Of a stretch of DNA of 60,624 nucleotides, positions 24,282 to 32,855 are shown in pieces; positions within the stretch are counted from its first letter, which is position 1, and the number at the start of each line of letters is the position of its first letter. The stretch spans positions 1-60,624 of the forward strand of contig JAISAQ010000050.1 of assembly GCA_031266775.1 (NCBI GenBank), written 5' to 3'. Source of the stretch: Treponema sp. GTDB lineage: Bacteria > Spirochaetota > Spirochaetia > Treponematales > Breznakiellaceae. The notes under the pieces were generated by a model that ran no database searches, was not told the DNA's origin, and saw nothing but the letters and a program-made list of their open reading frames with translations. The translations under genes were made by a program, and so were the position numbers.

Positions 24282-26312
24282 ATGTCCGATATTTATGTTC
24301 CGGGAGTTAAAAGCCGGTTCAATACAGAGAAGCTCATAGAAGACCTGATGAAGGTCGAGCGGGTTCCCAGGGACCGTGTTGAAAAAAATGTTGAAAGTCT
24401 TGAAACCAACAAGAGGTACTGGCAGGAAATAGGCCGCCGTATCAACTCGGTAAGGGACAGTTCGCGGCTCTTGTTCTCTTTTCAGAATCCTTTTAACGAA
24501 AGAATGGCTTTTTCAACGGATGAATCGGTCATCACCGCCTCGGCGACCAGGGAGGCCGTTGAGCGCGATTACCGGTTCACCGTAAAGCAGGTGGCCCAGG
24601 CGGACCGCTTTATTTCTCCTCCCCTGGAAAACGGTTACAAGGTAGAAGGCGGAACCTACACCTTCACCGTTGGAAAGGATGAAATCTCTTTCAATTTCAG
24701 GGGGGGGACGCTCCAGGAATTTACCGACGCCCTGAACCGCCGGGGAGGGGACAAAATAGGCGCCAGCCTTATCAATGTGGAACGGGGCGCCAAATCGCTT
24801 TTAATAGAATCCAGACTCTCAGGCGCGGAAAACCGGCTGGGTTTTGCCGGCGGCGCGGAAAAGCTGGCGCTGCAGACAGGCATCGCGGAACGGGCCAACG
24901 ATTCCCGCCGGGACTTCGCGATTGCGCCGGAGACGGTCGAAATCCGGGACCAGAAGGGGGTATCGGCAGACAACAACACCCTGCGGGTAAACGCCGGGTC
25001 TTCCGCTTCCGTCCCCTTTTCTCCCGCGATGTACGCGGATTCTTCCCTTGTCATACAGTTTGAAACCGCCGTGGAACAGAAAACAACGGCGGGCGCGGAG
25101 ACTCGGGGCCCGCCTCCCGGTCCTGACATTCCCGGTTCCGGTTCGGTCTCCTACGGGGGAATCACCATAGAGAATGATCTTTCTTCCGTGCCGCTTCCCG
25201 AATGGACGCCCCCTCCCCCGCCTGTGCGGGTGGACAATCTGGCCGTCCTTTCCCTGACGTTCTCCGACGGAAGCGCGGGATCGCTTCCTCCCGCCGCCGA
25301 TACGGGGACTTTTACCACGCAGCGGTACTCCCTGAATGAAATTGCCGGCGGGAAAACCATTGTTTCCCTGGACGTGATCAACAACAATACCCACCGCGAC
25401 ATCTCGATACGGAACATCAGCGTCTTCGATCCCGCCGCCGTTGGGGGATTCAAGCCCAAAAACCCCATTTCCACGGCGCAGGACGCGCTTATTACCATGG
25501 AAGGCATAGAGGTACGGCGGCCTGTCAACGAAATTGACGATCTGATACCGGGCGTTACCATTGTTCCCCGGTCCCCTTCCGACCGGACTGTTACCCTTAG
25601 CGTAAAACCGGACCGGGAAGCGGTCAAGGACGCCATAATCACCCTTGTGGGAAACTACAACCAGCTCATGGCAGAGATAAACGTCCTTACCCGCAGGGAC
25701 GACCGTATTGTGGAAGAACTTGCCTACCTCAACGCCGATGAACAGGGCGAGTTTAAAAAACGGCTTGGGGCTTTTCAGGGGGATTCGACCCTGAACCAGT
25801 TAAGAGGCGCCCTTCAGCGCGCCGTTTCCGCCCCGTATCTGACCGGCGAGGAGAGGAATCTTGCCTTTCTTGCGCAGATAGGCATAGGTACGGACGTAAG
25901 GAGAGGTGGGGCGGGCGGCGGCTACGATCAATCCCGGCTGCGGGGTTATCTGGAAATCGATGAACGGGCGCTGGATTCGGCGCTGGAAACGAAGCTTCCC
26001 GCCATTAAACAGCTTTTCGGCAACGACACGGACGGGGATCTTATCGCCGACTCGGGCGCGGGCTACGCACTGGAAACCCTGACCAAACCCTATGTGGAAA
26101 CAGGCGGCATTATTTCCCTTAAAACCGGAACCATAGATTCCCGCGTAAGCCGGGACAGGGTGCGCATCGAATCCATGGAAAGGCAGCTTGCGGTAAAGGA
26201 GGCGGAGCTTAAAGTTCAGTACGGACGCATGGAAGCGGCCTACAACCGCATGGAACAAATGTCCGCTTCCCTTGACAACTTCAGCCAGCGTACGGGCGGA
26301 GCCAACAGATAA
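24282..26312 (+). CDS. fliD: flagellar filament cap protein FliD
   Basis: A 676-residue cap/hook-associated protein 2 that promotes flagellin assembly at the filament tip. The FliD N-terminal domain covers about residues 5-105 (DIYVPGVKSRFNTEKLIEDLMKVERVP) and the C-terminal domain about 420-660 (VGNYNQLMAEINVLT, FLAQIGIGTDVRR). It is longer than typical ~450-residue FliD, with an inserted middle region including a proline-rich linker (PLPEWTPPPPPVRVD). DTDGDLIADSGAG near residue 583 looks like a calcium-binding loop. The start follows a G/A-rich SD region. The next gene begins three bases after its stop. Confidence 0.93.
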   Translation: MSDIYVPGVKSRFNTEKLIEDLMKVERVPRDRVEKNVESLETNKRYWQEIGRRINSVRDSSRLLFSFQNPFNERMAFSTDESVITASATREAVERDYRFTVKQVAQADRFISPPLENGYKVEGGTYTFTVGKDEISFNFRGGTLQEFTDALNRRGGDKIGASLINVERGAKSLLIESRLSGAENRLGFAGGAEKLALQTGIAERANDSRRDFAIAPETVEIRDQKGVSADNNTLRVNAGSSASVPFSPAMYADSSLVIQFETAVEQKTTAGAETRGPPPGPDIPGSGSVSYGGITIENDLSSVPLPEWTPPPPPVRVDNLAVLSLTFSDGSAGSLPPAADTGTFTTQRYSLNEIAGGKTIVSLDVINNNTHRDISIRNISVFDPAAVGGFKPKNPISTAQDALITMEGIEVRRPVNEIDDLIPGVTIVPRSPSDRTVTLSVKPDREAVKDAIITLVGNYNQLMAEINVLTRRDDRIVEELAYLNADEQGEFKKRLGAFQGDSTLNQLRGALQRAVSAPYLTGEERNLAFLAQIGIGTDVRRGGAGGGYDQSRLRGYLEIDERALDSALETKLPAIKQLFGNDTDGDLIADSGAGYALETLTKPYVETGGIISLKTGTIDSRVSRDRVRIESMERQLAVKEAELKVQYGRMEAAYNRMEQMSASLDNFSQRTGGANR

Positions 26313-26315
26313 GAC

Positions 26316-27149
26316 ATGAATATCCTGATAAACGGCCGGGACACCGACATAACCCTTGAAGAAGAAAAAAAGATAGGCGACGTGCTTTCGGGCATTGAGG
26401 CGTGGCTTGACGGTTCGGGGCACCATGTAAGCGGTATAACCGTTGACGGCGAAGAGGTAAACGCGCGTTCGTTTTCCGGCTTTCTGGAACGGGATATAGC
26501 TGACGTACGCGATCTCCGCGTTACCACGAGTTCCTGGGCGGAGCTTGCCGTCGAGGCGCTGCTTGACACCCGCCGGGACGCCGGTAATTATGAAAACGCC
26601 GAATTCGGCGAAAGGGCGCGTTTTTCCGAAAAATGGAAGGAAAGCCCCGAGGCCGGGCATCTTGAAGCCAATTTCCCCGATCTGTACCGGAGTGCCCTCG
26701 CGGCCTTTTCCGGCGAGACCCTTGATCCCGGTTCGTTGCGTTCCCTTATTGACGAACGGATCAGGGAAATGAAAGATCCGGAGGGGGAACTGGGGCTTAT
26801 CTCGAAATTTGTCGAAGAAGCCGCCGTGCGCCTTGAAGATCTGCCGCTTGACATACAGACGGGTAAAGACGGCAGGGCCGCCGAAACGGTACAGATCTTT
26901 TCAGCCCTGGCGGAAAAGATCTTCCGTATCTTCGGCATACGGCGGGCGGAAGGGTTTGAGCTTTCCCGTCTTATGGTTGAAGGCGTTCCCGTGTATACTT
27001 ATGTTGAAGAATTCGGAACGGCCCTTAAAGAACTTCTGGAGGCATACGAGTCAAAGGATGTGGTTCTTGTGGGGGACCTCGCGGAATATGAGCTTGCCCC
27101 GCGGCTTCGGAATATATACCGGGCGATAAGCGGCCCGGAAACAGCGTAG
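26316..27149 (+). CDS. conserved flagellar-cluster protein of unknown function
   Basis: A 277-residue soluble acidic protein with no membrane segment or signal peptide. The first ~70 residues look beta-rich (MNILINGRDTDITLEEEKKIGDVLSGIEAWL, ITVDGEEVNARSF) and the rest is helical. It starts three bases after fliD, which points to a flagellar role such as export chaperone or assembly factor. I recall an unannotated gene at the same place in T. pallidum but assign no function. Confidence 0.75.
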   Translation: MNILINGRDTDITLEEEKKIGDVLSGIEAWLDGSGHHVSGITVDGEEVNARSFSGFLERDIADVRDLRVTTSSWAELAVEALLDTRRDAGNYENAEFGERARFSEKWKESPEAGHLEANFPDLYRSALAAFSGETLDPGSLRSLIDERIREMKDPEGELGLISKFVEEAAVRLEDLPLDIQTGKDGRAAETVQIFSALAEKIFRIFGIRRAEGFELSRLMVEGVPVYTYVEEFGTALKELLEAYESKDVVLVGDLAEYELAPRLRNIYRAISGPETA

Positions 27150-27172
27150 GCGGCTTTGGCGGAGGAAAAGGT

Positions 27173-28282
27173 ATGGGATTTCCGTTAAGTATATCGCTGT
27201 ATTTGTACCCGCTGCAGATGCCCACGTTCTGGAAAGAAACCTCTTCCATGGACACGATCGTATTCTTCACCGGCCTTGGCGTCATCATCCTTGTTCTTGT
27301 CCTTGTCAATGTCTTCAAGTCCAGAATACCCCAGGCAACGGGCCTTTCAGGCGGCGGATCAAAACATTTCAGCGGTTTTACCCTGCACCGCCTGGCGTCT
27401 TCCATCGGGCTGGATCACGATCAAAGAAAGATGCTGGAATTTGTCCTTAAAAGCGATAACGTAACGGATCCCGCGCGTTCGGTAAATTCGCCGTCGCTGC
27501 TTGACAGGCACTTCAAGCGGGCCTTCAGGATCATCGAGCAGACCGCCGATACGGACGAGGAAGTTCAGGAACGGCTTTCGCTGCTTTTTTCTACCCGCAA
27601 CATACTGGAATCGTCGCAGGAGACAACGGGCCCGGCCTCGACCCGGCAGATAGCCGAAAACACGCCCTCTGTCATCAGCACGGGCCGGGACAGCTACCCC
27701 GTAAGGGTGATATCCGCGAAGGGGGACGATCTTGCCGTGGAGAATCCGAAGAACGCGCTGGGGTCTCCGGTGCGGCTGCCCCGGGGCATCAAGGTAACTC
27801 TTTCGTTTTTTACCAAATCAAGCAGGGGTTTTTCTTTTGAAAGCCGCATTCTTGGCGCCTCCGATTCCAGCGACGGGCAGGTCCTGCATCTGGTTCATTC
27901 CGCCCAGATAAAACGGCTTTCCCAGAGGCGTTTCAGAAGGCGGCAGATGGTTATTCCCGCCAATTACTTCTTTGTCCGCGTTGAGGAATCGGGATGGAAA
28001 AAAGAAAAAAGGCTCGTGCTTGACAAGCGGAGGCTTTCGGGAAACATCATGGATATTTCCATAGGCGGCTGTTCCATAAAAACCAATGTTTCCGTTCCTT
28101 CGGGAACAAGGCTCAAGATAGAATTCATGCATGCCGAAAACACAAACATCGCCATACTGGGGCAGGTACTGAGAACCAACCGGAACGGAATCAGTACGGT
28201 GATGCACATTAAATTCCTCAAGGTTCCCCGCCGTTCCCTGAACGCCGTTAACGCCCTCGTATACGAGTATGTCGATACATGA
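27173..28282 (+). CDS. PilZ-domain c-di-GMP effector, membrane-anchored
   Basis: A 369-residue product with one membrane segment at about residues 27-47 (TIVFFTGLGVIILVLVLVNVF), a helical linker and a YcgR-like beta domain from about 175. The PilZ domain from about 245 has arginine motif QRRFRRRQM and the DISIGGCSIKT motif, which together bind cyclic di-GMP. It probably couples c-di-GMP to motility or envelope behaviour; a c-di-GMP-type HD-GYP gene lies 1.4 kb downstream. ATG 27173 follows a purine-rich site. An internal ATG at 27248 would begin close to the membrane segment. Confidence 0.85.
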   Translation: MGFPLSISLYLYPLQMPTFWKETSSMDTIVFFTGLGVIILVLVLVNVFKSRIPQATGLSGGGSKHFSGFTLHRLASSIGLDHDQRKMLEFVLKSDNVTDPARSVNSPSLLDRHFKRAFRIIEQTADTDEEVQERLSLLFSTRNILESSQETTGPASTRQIAENTPSVISTGRDSYPVRVISAKGDDLAVENPKNALGSPVRLPRGIKVTLSFFTKSSRGFSFESRILGASDSSDGQVLHLVHSAQIKRLSQRRFRRRQMVIPANYFFVRVEESGWKKEKRLVLDKRRLSGNIMDISIGGCSIKTNVSVPSGTRLKIEFMHAENTNIAILGQVLRTNRNGISTVMHIKFLKVPRRSLNAVNALVYEYVDT

Positions 28283-28306
28283 TTCCAAAGGGGTTGTAAA
28301 AACACC

Positions 28307-28570
28307 ATGAAAATACTTTCCATCAGGTCCATCAGCAGAAAAGACGTACCCATCTATTACAGACGGCTCTATACGGGAAAGGCGGAGATAGAACTTTTGC
28401 ACGGGACGGCAGAATGCGGCATTGATTTTTCCATAGAAACAAAACCGACGGGGCACAAGGAAATAACCGTGACGCTTGCCTGCGCGGTTGATTATCCTCT
28501 TGTGCCCCTGATCCGCGAATTAAAGACATTCATCAATAAATTGGACAATTCAGGAGGCCTTCCTGATTGA
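28307..28570 (+). CDS. small conserved protein of unknown function
   Basis: An 87-residue soluble protein, predicted mostly beta with a C-terminal helix (YPLVPLIRELKTFINKLDNSG). No family recognised. It sits between the PilZ gene and tsaE, and its stop overlaps the proposed tsaE start. The codon pattern matches its neighbours, which supports a real gene. Confidence 0.65.
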   Translation: MKILSIRSISRKDVPIYYRRLYTGKAEIELLHGTAECGIDFSIETKPTGHKEITVTLACAVDYPLVPLIRELKTFINKLDNSGGLPD

Positions 28571-29009
28571 GATCTTGTCCCGTTCCCCGGAAGAGACAAT
28601 GGCGCTGGGAGAACGTATAGCGGCTTCTCTTGGTCCGGGCAGCGTCGTCGCCCTGCGGGGCGGCCTTGGGGCGGGCAAAACCTGCCTTGCCAGGGGCATA
28701 GCCCGGGGGCTCAAGGTGCGCTCCGAGGTAACAAGCCCCACCTACACCATCATCTGTGAACACGAAGGGACCCTGCCCTTCTACCACATCGACGCCTACC
28801 GCCTTGAAGGCGACGATGATTTTGAAAATACCGGCGCGGGGGAGCTTCTCTTTGGGGAAGGGGTCTCTGTGGTGGAGTGGAGCGAACGCGTTCCCTGTTC
28901 CATTCCTCCCGGGGCGTTTGCCGTAGACATCGAGATCCGGGAAGGCGATCTCCGCCTGTTCCGCATATCAGGGCCAAAGGACGTATCCCTTGAACATCCT
29001 CGCGATTGA
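28563..29009 (+). CDS. tsaE: tRNA threonylcarbamoyladenosine ATPase TsaE
   Basis: An ATPase that works with TsaB and TsaD to make t6A37 in tRNAs reading ANN codons. Walker A GGLGAGKTCLARG is near residue 35, SPTYTII and the FYHIDAYRL motif follow, and VVEWSERV ends the core. The first standard start is TTG 28575, but that is 17 bases from AGGAGG (28552-28557) and clips the first strand. CTG 28563 (5 bases) or ATT 28566 (8 bases) fit the SD and give the normal EILSRSPEETMALGERIA opening. I use 28563; the exact non-standard start is unproven. Confidence 0.88.
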   Translation: MIEILSRSPEETMALGERIAASLGPGSVVALRGGLGAGKTCLARGIARGLKVRSEVTSPTYTIICEHEGTLPFYHIDAYRLEGDDDFENTGAGELLFGEGVSVVEWSERVPCSIPPGAFAVDIEIREGDLRLFRISGPKDVSLEHPRD

Positions 29010-29718
29010 CACGGCCGCGGATGTCCTTTCCCTTGCGCTGGGAACGGAAGAAGGCGTCTGGTCCGCCGCGGCCCGCGCGGGACAGCGGCATTCGGAACTG
29101 CTCATGGATCTCGCGGACAGCCTCCTTAAAAACGCGGGCCTTGATCCGGGCGATCTTGACGGGGTGGCCTGCATGAAGGGTCCCGGTTCCTTTACGGGCC
29201 TCCGCATAGGTTTTTCCGCGGCCAAGGGAATTGCCCTGGCGCTGGACATTCCCCTTGTGTCTTCCCCCACCCTGGACTGCATGGCCTTTCCCTACGCCTC
29301 ATGGCCCGATCTGGTACTGCCTGTAATCGACGGAAAAAAAGGACGCTTTTACACCGCCCTGTACCGGGGAAACAGGCGCTGTTCACAGTTCATGGACGCC
29401 GCCGTTACGGAAATAGCGCGGCGGATCTCCGAACACGCCCCGGGCGGGGAAAAGGAAAACCGCGCGGAAAGGATAATCATAACGGGCAGCGACGCCGGCA
29501 TGATATATGAGGATCTCTTCTCCGCGTGCAGGGGCCTTGCGCCCGGCGTCCTCCTTCTTGCCGGCGCGCATTCGGGCCGGATGGGCTGGGGAGTTGAGCT
29601 TTTGGAAATGGCAAAAAAAAGCATAGCGGATGAAAGTCAGGATGAGCGGGAGGGCGGCCCTGAATATGTGCGAAAAAGCGGCGCCGAACTCAACCTCAAA
29701 GGAACGGCCGGTTTGTGA
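28990..29718 (+). CDS. tsaB: tRNA threonylcarbamoyladenosine protein TsaB
   Basis: A 242-residue inactive ASKHA-fold partner of TsaD, needed for t6A formation. The start NILAIDTAADVLSLAL, then GQRHSELLMDLADSLL and the KGPGSFTGLRIGFSAAKGIALA block are diagnostic. A TTG start at 28990 overlaps tsaE by 20 bases, and an A/G-rich site lies just upstream. The stop overlaps the HD-GYP start. tsaE-tsaB adjacency is a common operon. Confidence 0.92.
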   Translation: MNILAIDTAADVLSLALGTEEGVWSAAARAGQRHSELLMDLADSLLKNAGLDPGDLDGVACMKGPGSFTGLRIGFSAAKGIALALDIPLVSSPTLDCMAFPYASWPDLVLPVIDGKKGRFYTALYRGNRRCSQFMDAAVTEIARRISEHAPGGEKENRAERIIITGSDAGMIYEDLFSACRGLAPGVLLLAGAHSGRMGWGVELLEMAKKSIADESQDEREGGPEYVRKSGAELNLKGTAGL

Positions 29719-30785
29719 TGACTGATACGAATTCAGACGATCCTGAAGTCCTGGAAGTTCTTGATTTTGAAGACGGAGAGAAACCCGCCGAAACAGGCGG
29801 CGCGCCGCAGGTCTTCCTTTCCTCTGGGACAAACCCGTTTGCCACAAGCATATTCCCCGTTCTGTTCATGGACCGCAGCATGAAAATCATCTTCGCCAAC
29901 CAGGCCTGCGAAAATCTTTTTACCGGTTTTTTCCGGCTTCCAGGCAATTATTTTATCGATGTGTTCGGCCGGGCCTTCGAGATGGAAGACATAAAGAAAA
30001 TAAGGGAGACTGTTCTTACAGGCAAAAACGGCCTCTTTTGGAAAGGCGAAGCGAAGATAAAATCGCGCGACATGGTTACGGTGCAGACGAAGGTGTACCT
30101 TTTTCCGGCCGAACTTGACGCGGAAGAGCACAATGAATTCGTGGTGATGTTTGACGATGTCACCGAAGAAAACAAACAGCTCCTGCGCTCGGTTTTCTTA
30201 AGCCTCCTTGAGGCTTCAAAACTCAAGGACAACGACACGGGAAAACACATCACGCGGGTAAATTTTTATTCCCGCCAGCTTGCCGAAGAGCTTTACAAAA
30301 ATCACAGCGGAAAATACCGGCGCATAGACGCCGACTTTATCGACAACATCGGTTTTCTTGCCTCCATGCACGACGTGGGAAAAATAGGTACTCCCGACGA
30401 CATACTCAACAAGGAAGGGCCCCTTTCCGACTGGGAGTGGACGGTGATGCGGGAACACACCAAGAACGGCGCCTTTATTCTTTCGACCTATCCCAATCCC
30501 ATGGCAAAGGAGATTGCCCTTTCCCACCATGAAAGGTGGGACGGTTCGGGCTACCCCTTTCAGCTTGAAGGAGACATGATCCCCCTCGCGGCCCGCATCG
30601 TCACCATAGCCGACGTTTACGATGCGCTGCGCATGGAAAGAAGCTACAAGCCCTCGCTGAGCCATGAACTGACCACATCAAAAATAATGGAGGAATCGGG
30701 CACCCATTTTGATCCCCTGCTTATCGGGGTGTTTCATGCTATTGCTTCCGATTTTAACGCGATCTACGAAAAGAACAAGGATTAG
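29718..30785 (+). CDS. PAS / HD-GYP phosphodiesterase-like protein
   Basis: A 355-residue cytoplasmic protein. An N-terminal PAS-like sensor covers about residues 40-150 (PVLFMDRSMKIIFANQACENLF, and a terminal VMFDDVTEENK). An HD-GYP domain from about 160 carries HITRVNFYSRQLAEEL, the MHDVGKIG metal motif near 216 and HHERWDGSGYP, with VDI-like RIVTIADVYDAL. HD-GYP enzymes hydrolyse cyclic di-GMP. ATG 29718 overlaps the tsaB stop; GTG 29715 is one codon earlier. A hairpin (30785-30805) follows the stop. Confidence 0.88.
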   Translation: MTDTNSDDPEVLEVLDFEDGEKPAETGGAPQVFLSSGTNPFATSIFPVLFMDRSMKIIFANQACENLFTGFFRLPGNYFIDVFGRAFEMEDIKKIRETVLTGKNGLFWKGEAKIKSRDMVTVQTKVYLFPAELDAEEHNEFVVMFDDVTEENKQLLRSVFLSLLEASKLKDNDTGKHITRVNFYSRQLAEELYKNHSGKYRRIDADFIDNIGFLASMHDVGKIGTPDDILNKEGPLSDWEWTVMREHTKNGAFILSTYPNPMAKEIALSHHERWDGSGYPFQLEGDMIPLAARIVTIADVYDALRMERSYKPSLSHELTTSKIMEESGTHFDPLLIGVFHAIASDFNAIYEKNKD

Positions 30786-30805
30786 GAAACCCCGATTGGG
30801 TTTCC
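30785..30805. other. hairpin between convergent HD-GYP and csrA genes
   Basis: GGAAACCC (30785-30792), loop CGATT, GGGTTTCC (30798-30805). There is no U-run on the plus strand, so terminator function is doubtful. It begins at the last base of the HD-GYP stop codon. Confidence 0.4.
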
Positions 30806-30874
30806 AGAGGTTCTCATTAGCGGTTTGCCGCGCTTGTGCGGCAGGCTGCCGCCGCCGGAAAAGGCCCCGGAAAT

Positions 30875-31111
30875 TTACAGGAACTCCCCTTCCCCGCCGC
30901 CGAAATCCAGTTCGGGTAAAACCGCCTGGGAATCGGCGGCCGCCCTGTTTTCCGCCTTGATGGCGTCGAATACTTCCCGCCTGAAGACCTTGATGCTTCT
31001 GGGAGCTTCCACGCCTATACGGACCTGATCCCCGCGGACCTCAATGATGGAGACGGAAATATCATCCCCTATCATGATCTTTTCGTTGACTTTTCTGGAC
31101 AGTATGAGCAT
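30875..31111 (-). CDS. csrA: carbon storage / flagellin translational regulator CsrA
   Basis: A 78-residue RNA-binding dimer that blocks ribosome access at GGA motifs. The canonical core is [51 protein letters not shown]. The C-terminal tail of about 20 residues is longer than in the 61-residue E. coli protein, as in FliW-controlled CsrA. GAGGAAGG precedes the ATG, which overlaps the fliW stop (TAATG). It is the last gene of the flgN-flgK-flgL-fliW-csrA operon. Confidence 0.95.
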   Translation of the reverse strand: MLILSRKVNEKIMIGDDISVSIIEVRGDQVRIGVEAPRSIKVFRREVFDAIKAENRAAADSQAVLPELDFGGGEGEFL

Positions 31112-31551
31112 TACGCCTTCCTCGCGGAAGAAAGTTCGGCCATGATGTCGTGCCTGGTCTTCCACCGGGAGTCCTGCAGAACGGCCTGTTTTCCGCGGCG
31201 GGAATCCCGGTTAATGATGAGGGGCCCCTGCAGGTTCGCGGTCATGGGCCCGTCGGCGGGAATGGTAACAATAGAAAAGATAATGGCTTTTTCGGGCGAA
31301 CGCAGGTCTATATCTTCCAGTTCCTCGTCTCCTATGTCCAGTTCGTAATCGGGCCTGAACAGGAAAGGATTCACCAATATAAAGGCTATCCGCTGGACAT
31401 CCACCGACTGGAGCCAGAAAAAGGGCCGCCTTTCCGCGTCGAGGAGCACGTAATCCCTGAAAGACTCAAATCCGAAAAGTCCGTTGGAAAAGGTGATCCT
31501 CTGCTGCTCTTTTACGTCAATGATTCCGTAAGCCTTGGTCGCAACCTGCAC
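31111..31551 (-). CDS. fliW: flagellar assembly factor FliW
   Basis: A 146-residue protein that binds either flagellin or CsrA, so free flagellin levels control CsrA activity (the B. subtilis partner switch). Family landmarks: [46 protein letters not shown] and the terminal [17 protein letters not shown]. The start is GTG at 31551. It overlaps csrA, the classic coupled pair. Confidence 0.95.
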   Translation of the reverse strand: MQVATKAYGIIDVKEQQRITFSNGLFGFESFRDYVLLDAERRPFFWLQSVDVQRIAFILVNPFLFRPDYELDIGDEELEDIDLRSPEKAIIFSIVTIPADGPMTANLQGPLIINRDSRRGKQAVLQDSRWKTRHDIMAELSSARKA

Positions 31552-31585
31552 AATCCGCTCCTCTGTTTATGGAGTATACACGCCG

Positions 31586-32839
31586 TTAACGCAGAAAATC
31601 CAGCAGCGTCGGGGGAATGATCCTGGCCGCGGTCTGCAGGGCCGCGCGGTGGACAAAATCCATCATGGCAAGCTCGGTGGCGGCGTCGGCGTAATTTACG
31701 GAAGATTCCCTTGCCAGGGCGGCGGTAATATCGGGGATCTCCTGGTTAAGCCTTGTCCAGGTCATCTCCGCGCGCTCGGCCCTGCTGCCCGTCTGTGCCC
31801 TGCGCGCCTCCAGGTTCCCCAGGGCAAGATCCATACCGCCTATGCCCTGGCTCCCGGCAAATTCCTGATCCCCCCTCAGAAACGCGTCGCGCAGGCGTAT
31901 CGCCATGTCGAATACGGAACCGCCGTACACCCGCGCGGCGTTGCTCCAGTTGGGCGCGTTGTTTTCGGCGTTGCCCCGGATGATTCCCAGATCCTGCAGC
32001 ACGCGGAGATCGCCTGAGGTGTTGTCTTCCATGCGGATAAGATGGGCGCTGGTTCCCTCAAGGGCAAGCCCGCGTGTTTCCATGTCCACGTAGGCCTTGA
32101 CAGGCGCGGGCGATTCGTTGATCTTCGCCACGATGGACTGTACGGTATCGCCCGGAGTAACGGGGATTTCAACGCCGTCTATGAAGAACGAACCGTTTTC
32201 GCTTACCCGGTAACCGGTGGCGTCGACGGTGGAAAATATCTGCATCTTTTCCGCCCAGAACACCTCGCCGCCGCCCATGTCAAGTTCCGCATAGGCGCCG
32301 CCGCTTATTTCGGTTTTACGCGAAGCCCCCGAGCCCCGGTATTCCACGCGGAGGATCATCTGCTCCCCTCCCCCTTCCACGGTTCCCTCGACGACGCGGA
32401 AAGGTTCGGTAAAAACCTTGTCGCCCGAAAAAAGCTGTTTGGCGTCAGGCCCGGTCTTGTTGGAAATATCCACCAGTTCCTTGAGCAGCTCGTTGACCTC
32501 CACCGCCATGATCTTAAGATCTTCCGCCGCGTAAACCCCGTTTGCCCCGTTTACCGCGAGTTCCCGCATGCGCTGAAGAACATCGGCGGCTTCGTTCATG
32601 TAATCATGGGTAAACTGGTAATGTTCCTTCGCGTAAAGCACATTATTCTCAAAACGCTTAAGCCGCGCAAGGTAAGACTCGTAGCGCACCGCGTGGGAAG
32701 CCGACATGGGATCGTCGCGCAGTTCGGTAATTCTTGTATTGCCGGAAAGCCGCGTCTGAACGTTGTTGAGACGCTCTTCCTGCCGCCTCAGGTAGTACTG
32801 CGTGTCGGTGTTCGGCATGTCGGTCGATATTCTTCTCAT
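31586..32839 (-). CDS. flgL: flagellar hook-filament junction protein FlgL
   Basis: A 417-residue hook-associated protein 3. The N-terminal coiled-coil domain is flagellin-like (RRISTDMPNTDTQYYLRRQEERLNNVQTRLS, then DDPMSASHAVRYESYLARLKRFENNV). The C-terminal helix SVNYADAATELAMMDFVHRAALQTAARIIPPTLLDFLR completes the D0/D1 pair. It joins the hook to the filament together with FlgK, 16 bases upstream. Exported by the flagellar secretion system; no signal peptide. Confidence 0.94.
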   Translation of the reverse strand: MRRISTDMPNTDTQYYLRRQEERLNNVQTRLSGNTRITELRDDPMSASHAVRYESYLARLKRFENNVLYAKEHYQFTHDYMNEAADVLQRMRELAVNGANGVYAAEDLKIMAVEVNELLKELVDISNKTGPDAKQLFSGDKVFTEPFRVVEGTVEGGGEQMILRVEYRGSGASRKTEISGGAYAELDMGGGEVFWAEKMQIFSTVDATGYRVSENGSFFIDGVEIPVTPGDTVQSIVAKINESPAPVKAYVDMETRGLALEGTSAHLIRMEDNTSGDLRVLQDLGIIRGNAENNAPNWSNAARVYGGSVFDMAIRLRDAFLRGDQEFAGSQGIGGMDLALGNLEARRAQTGSRAERAEMTWTRLNQEIPDITAALARESSVNYADAATELAMMDFVHRAALQTAARIIPPTLLDFLR

Positions 32840-32855
32840 GGTTTACTCCCGGCGT

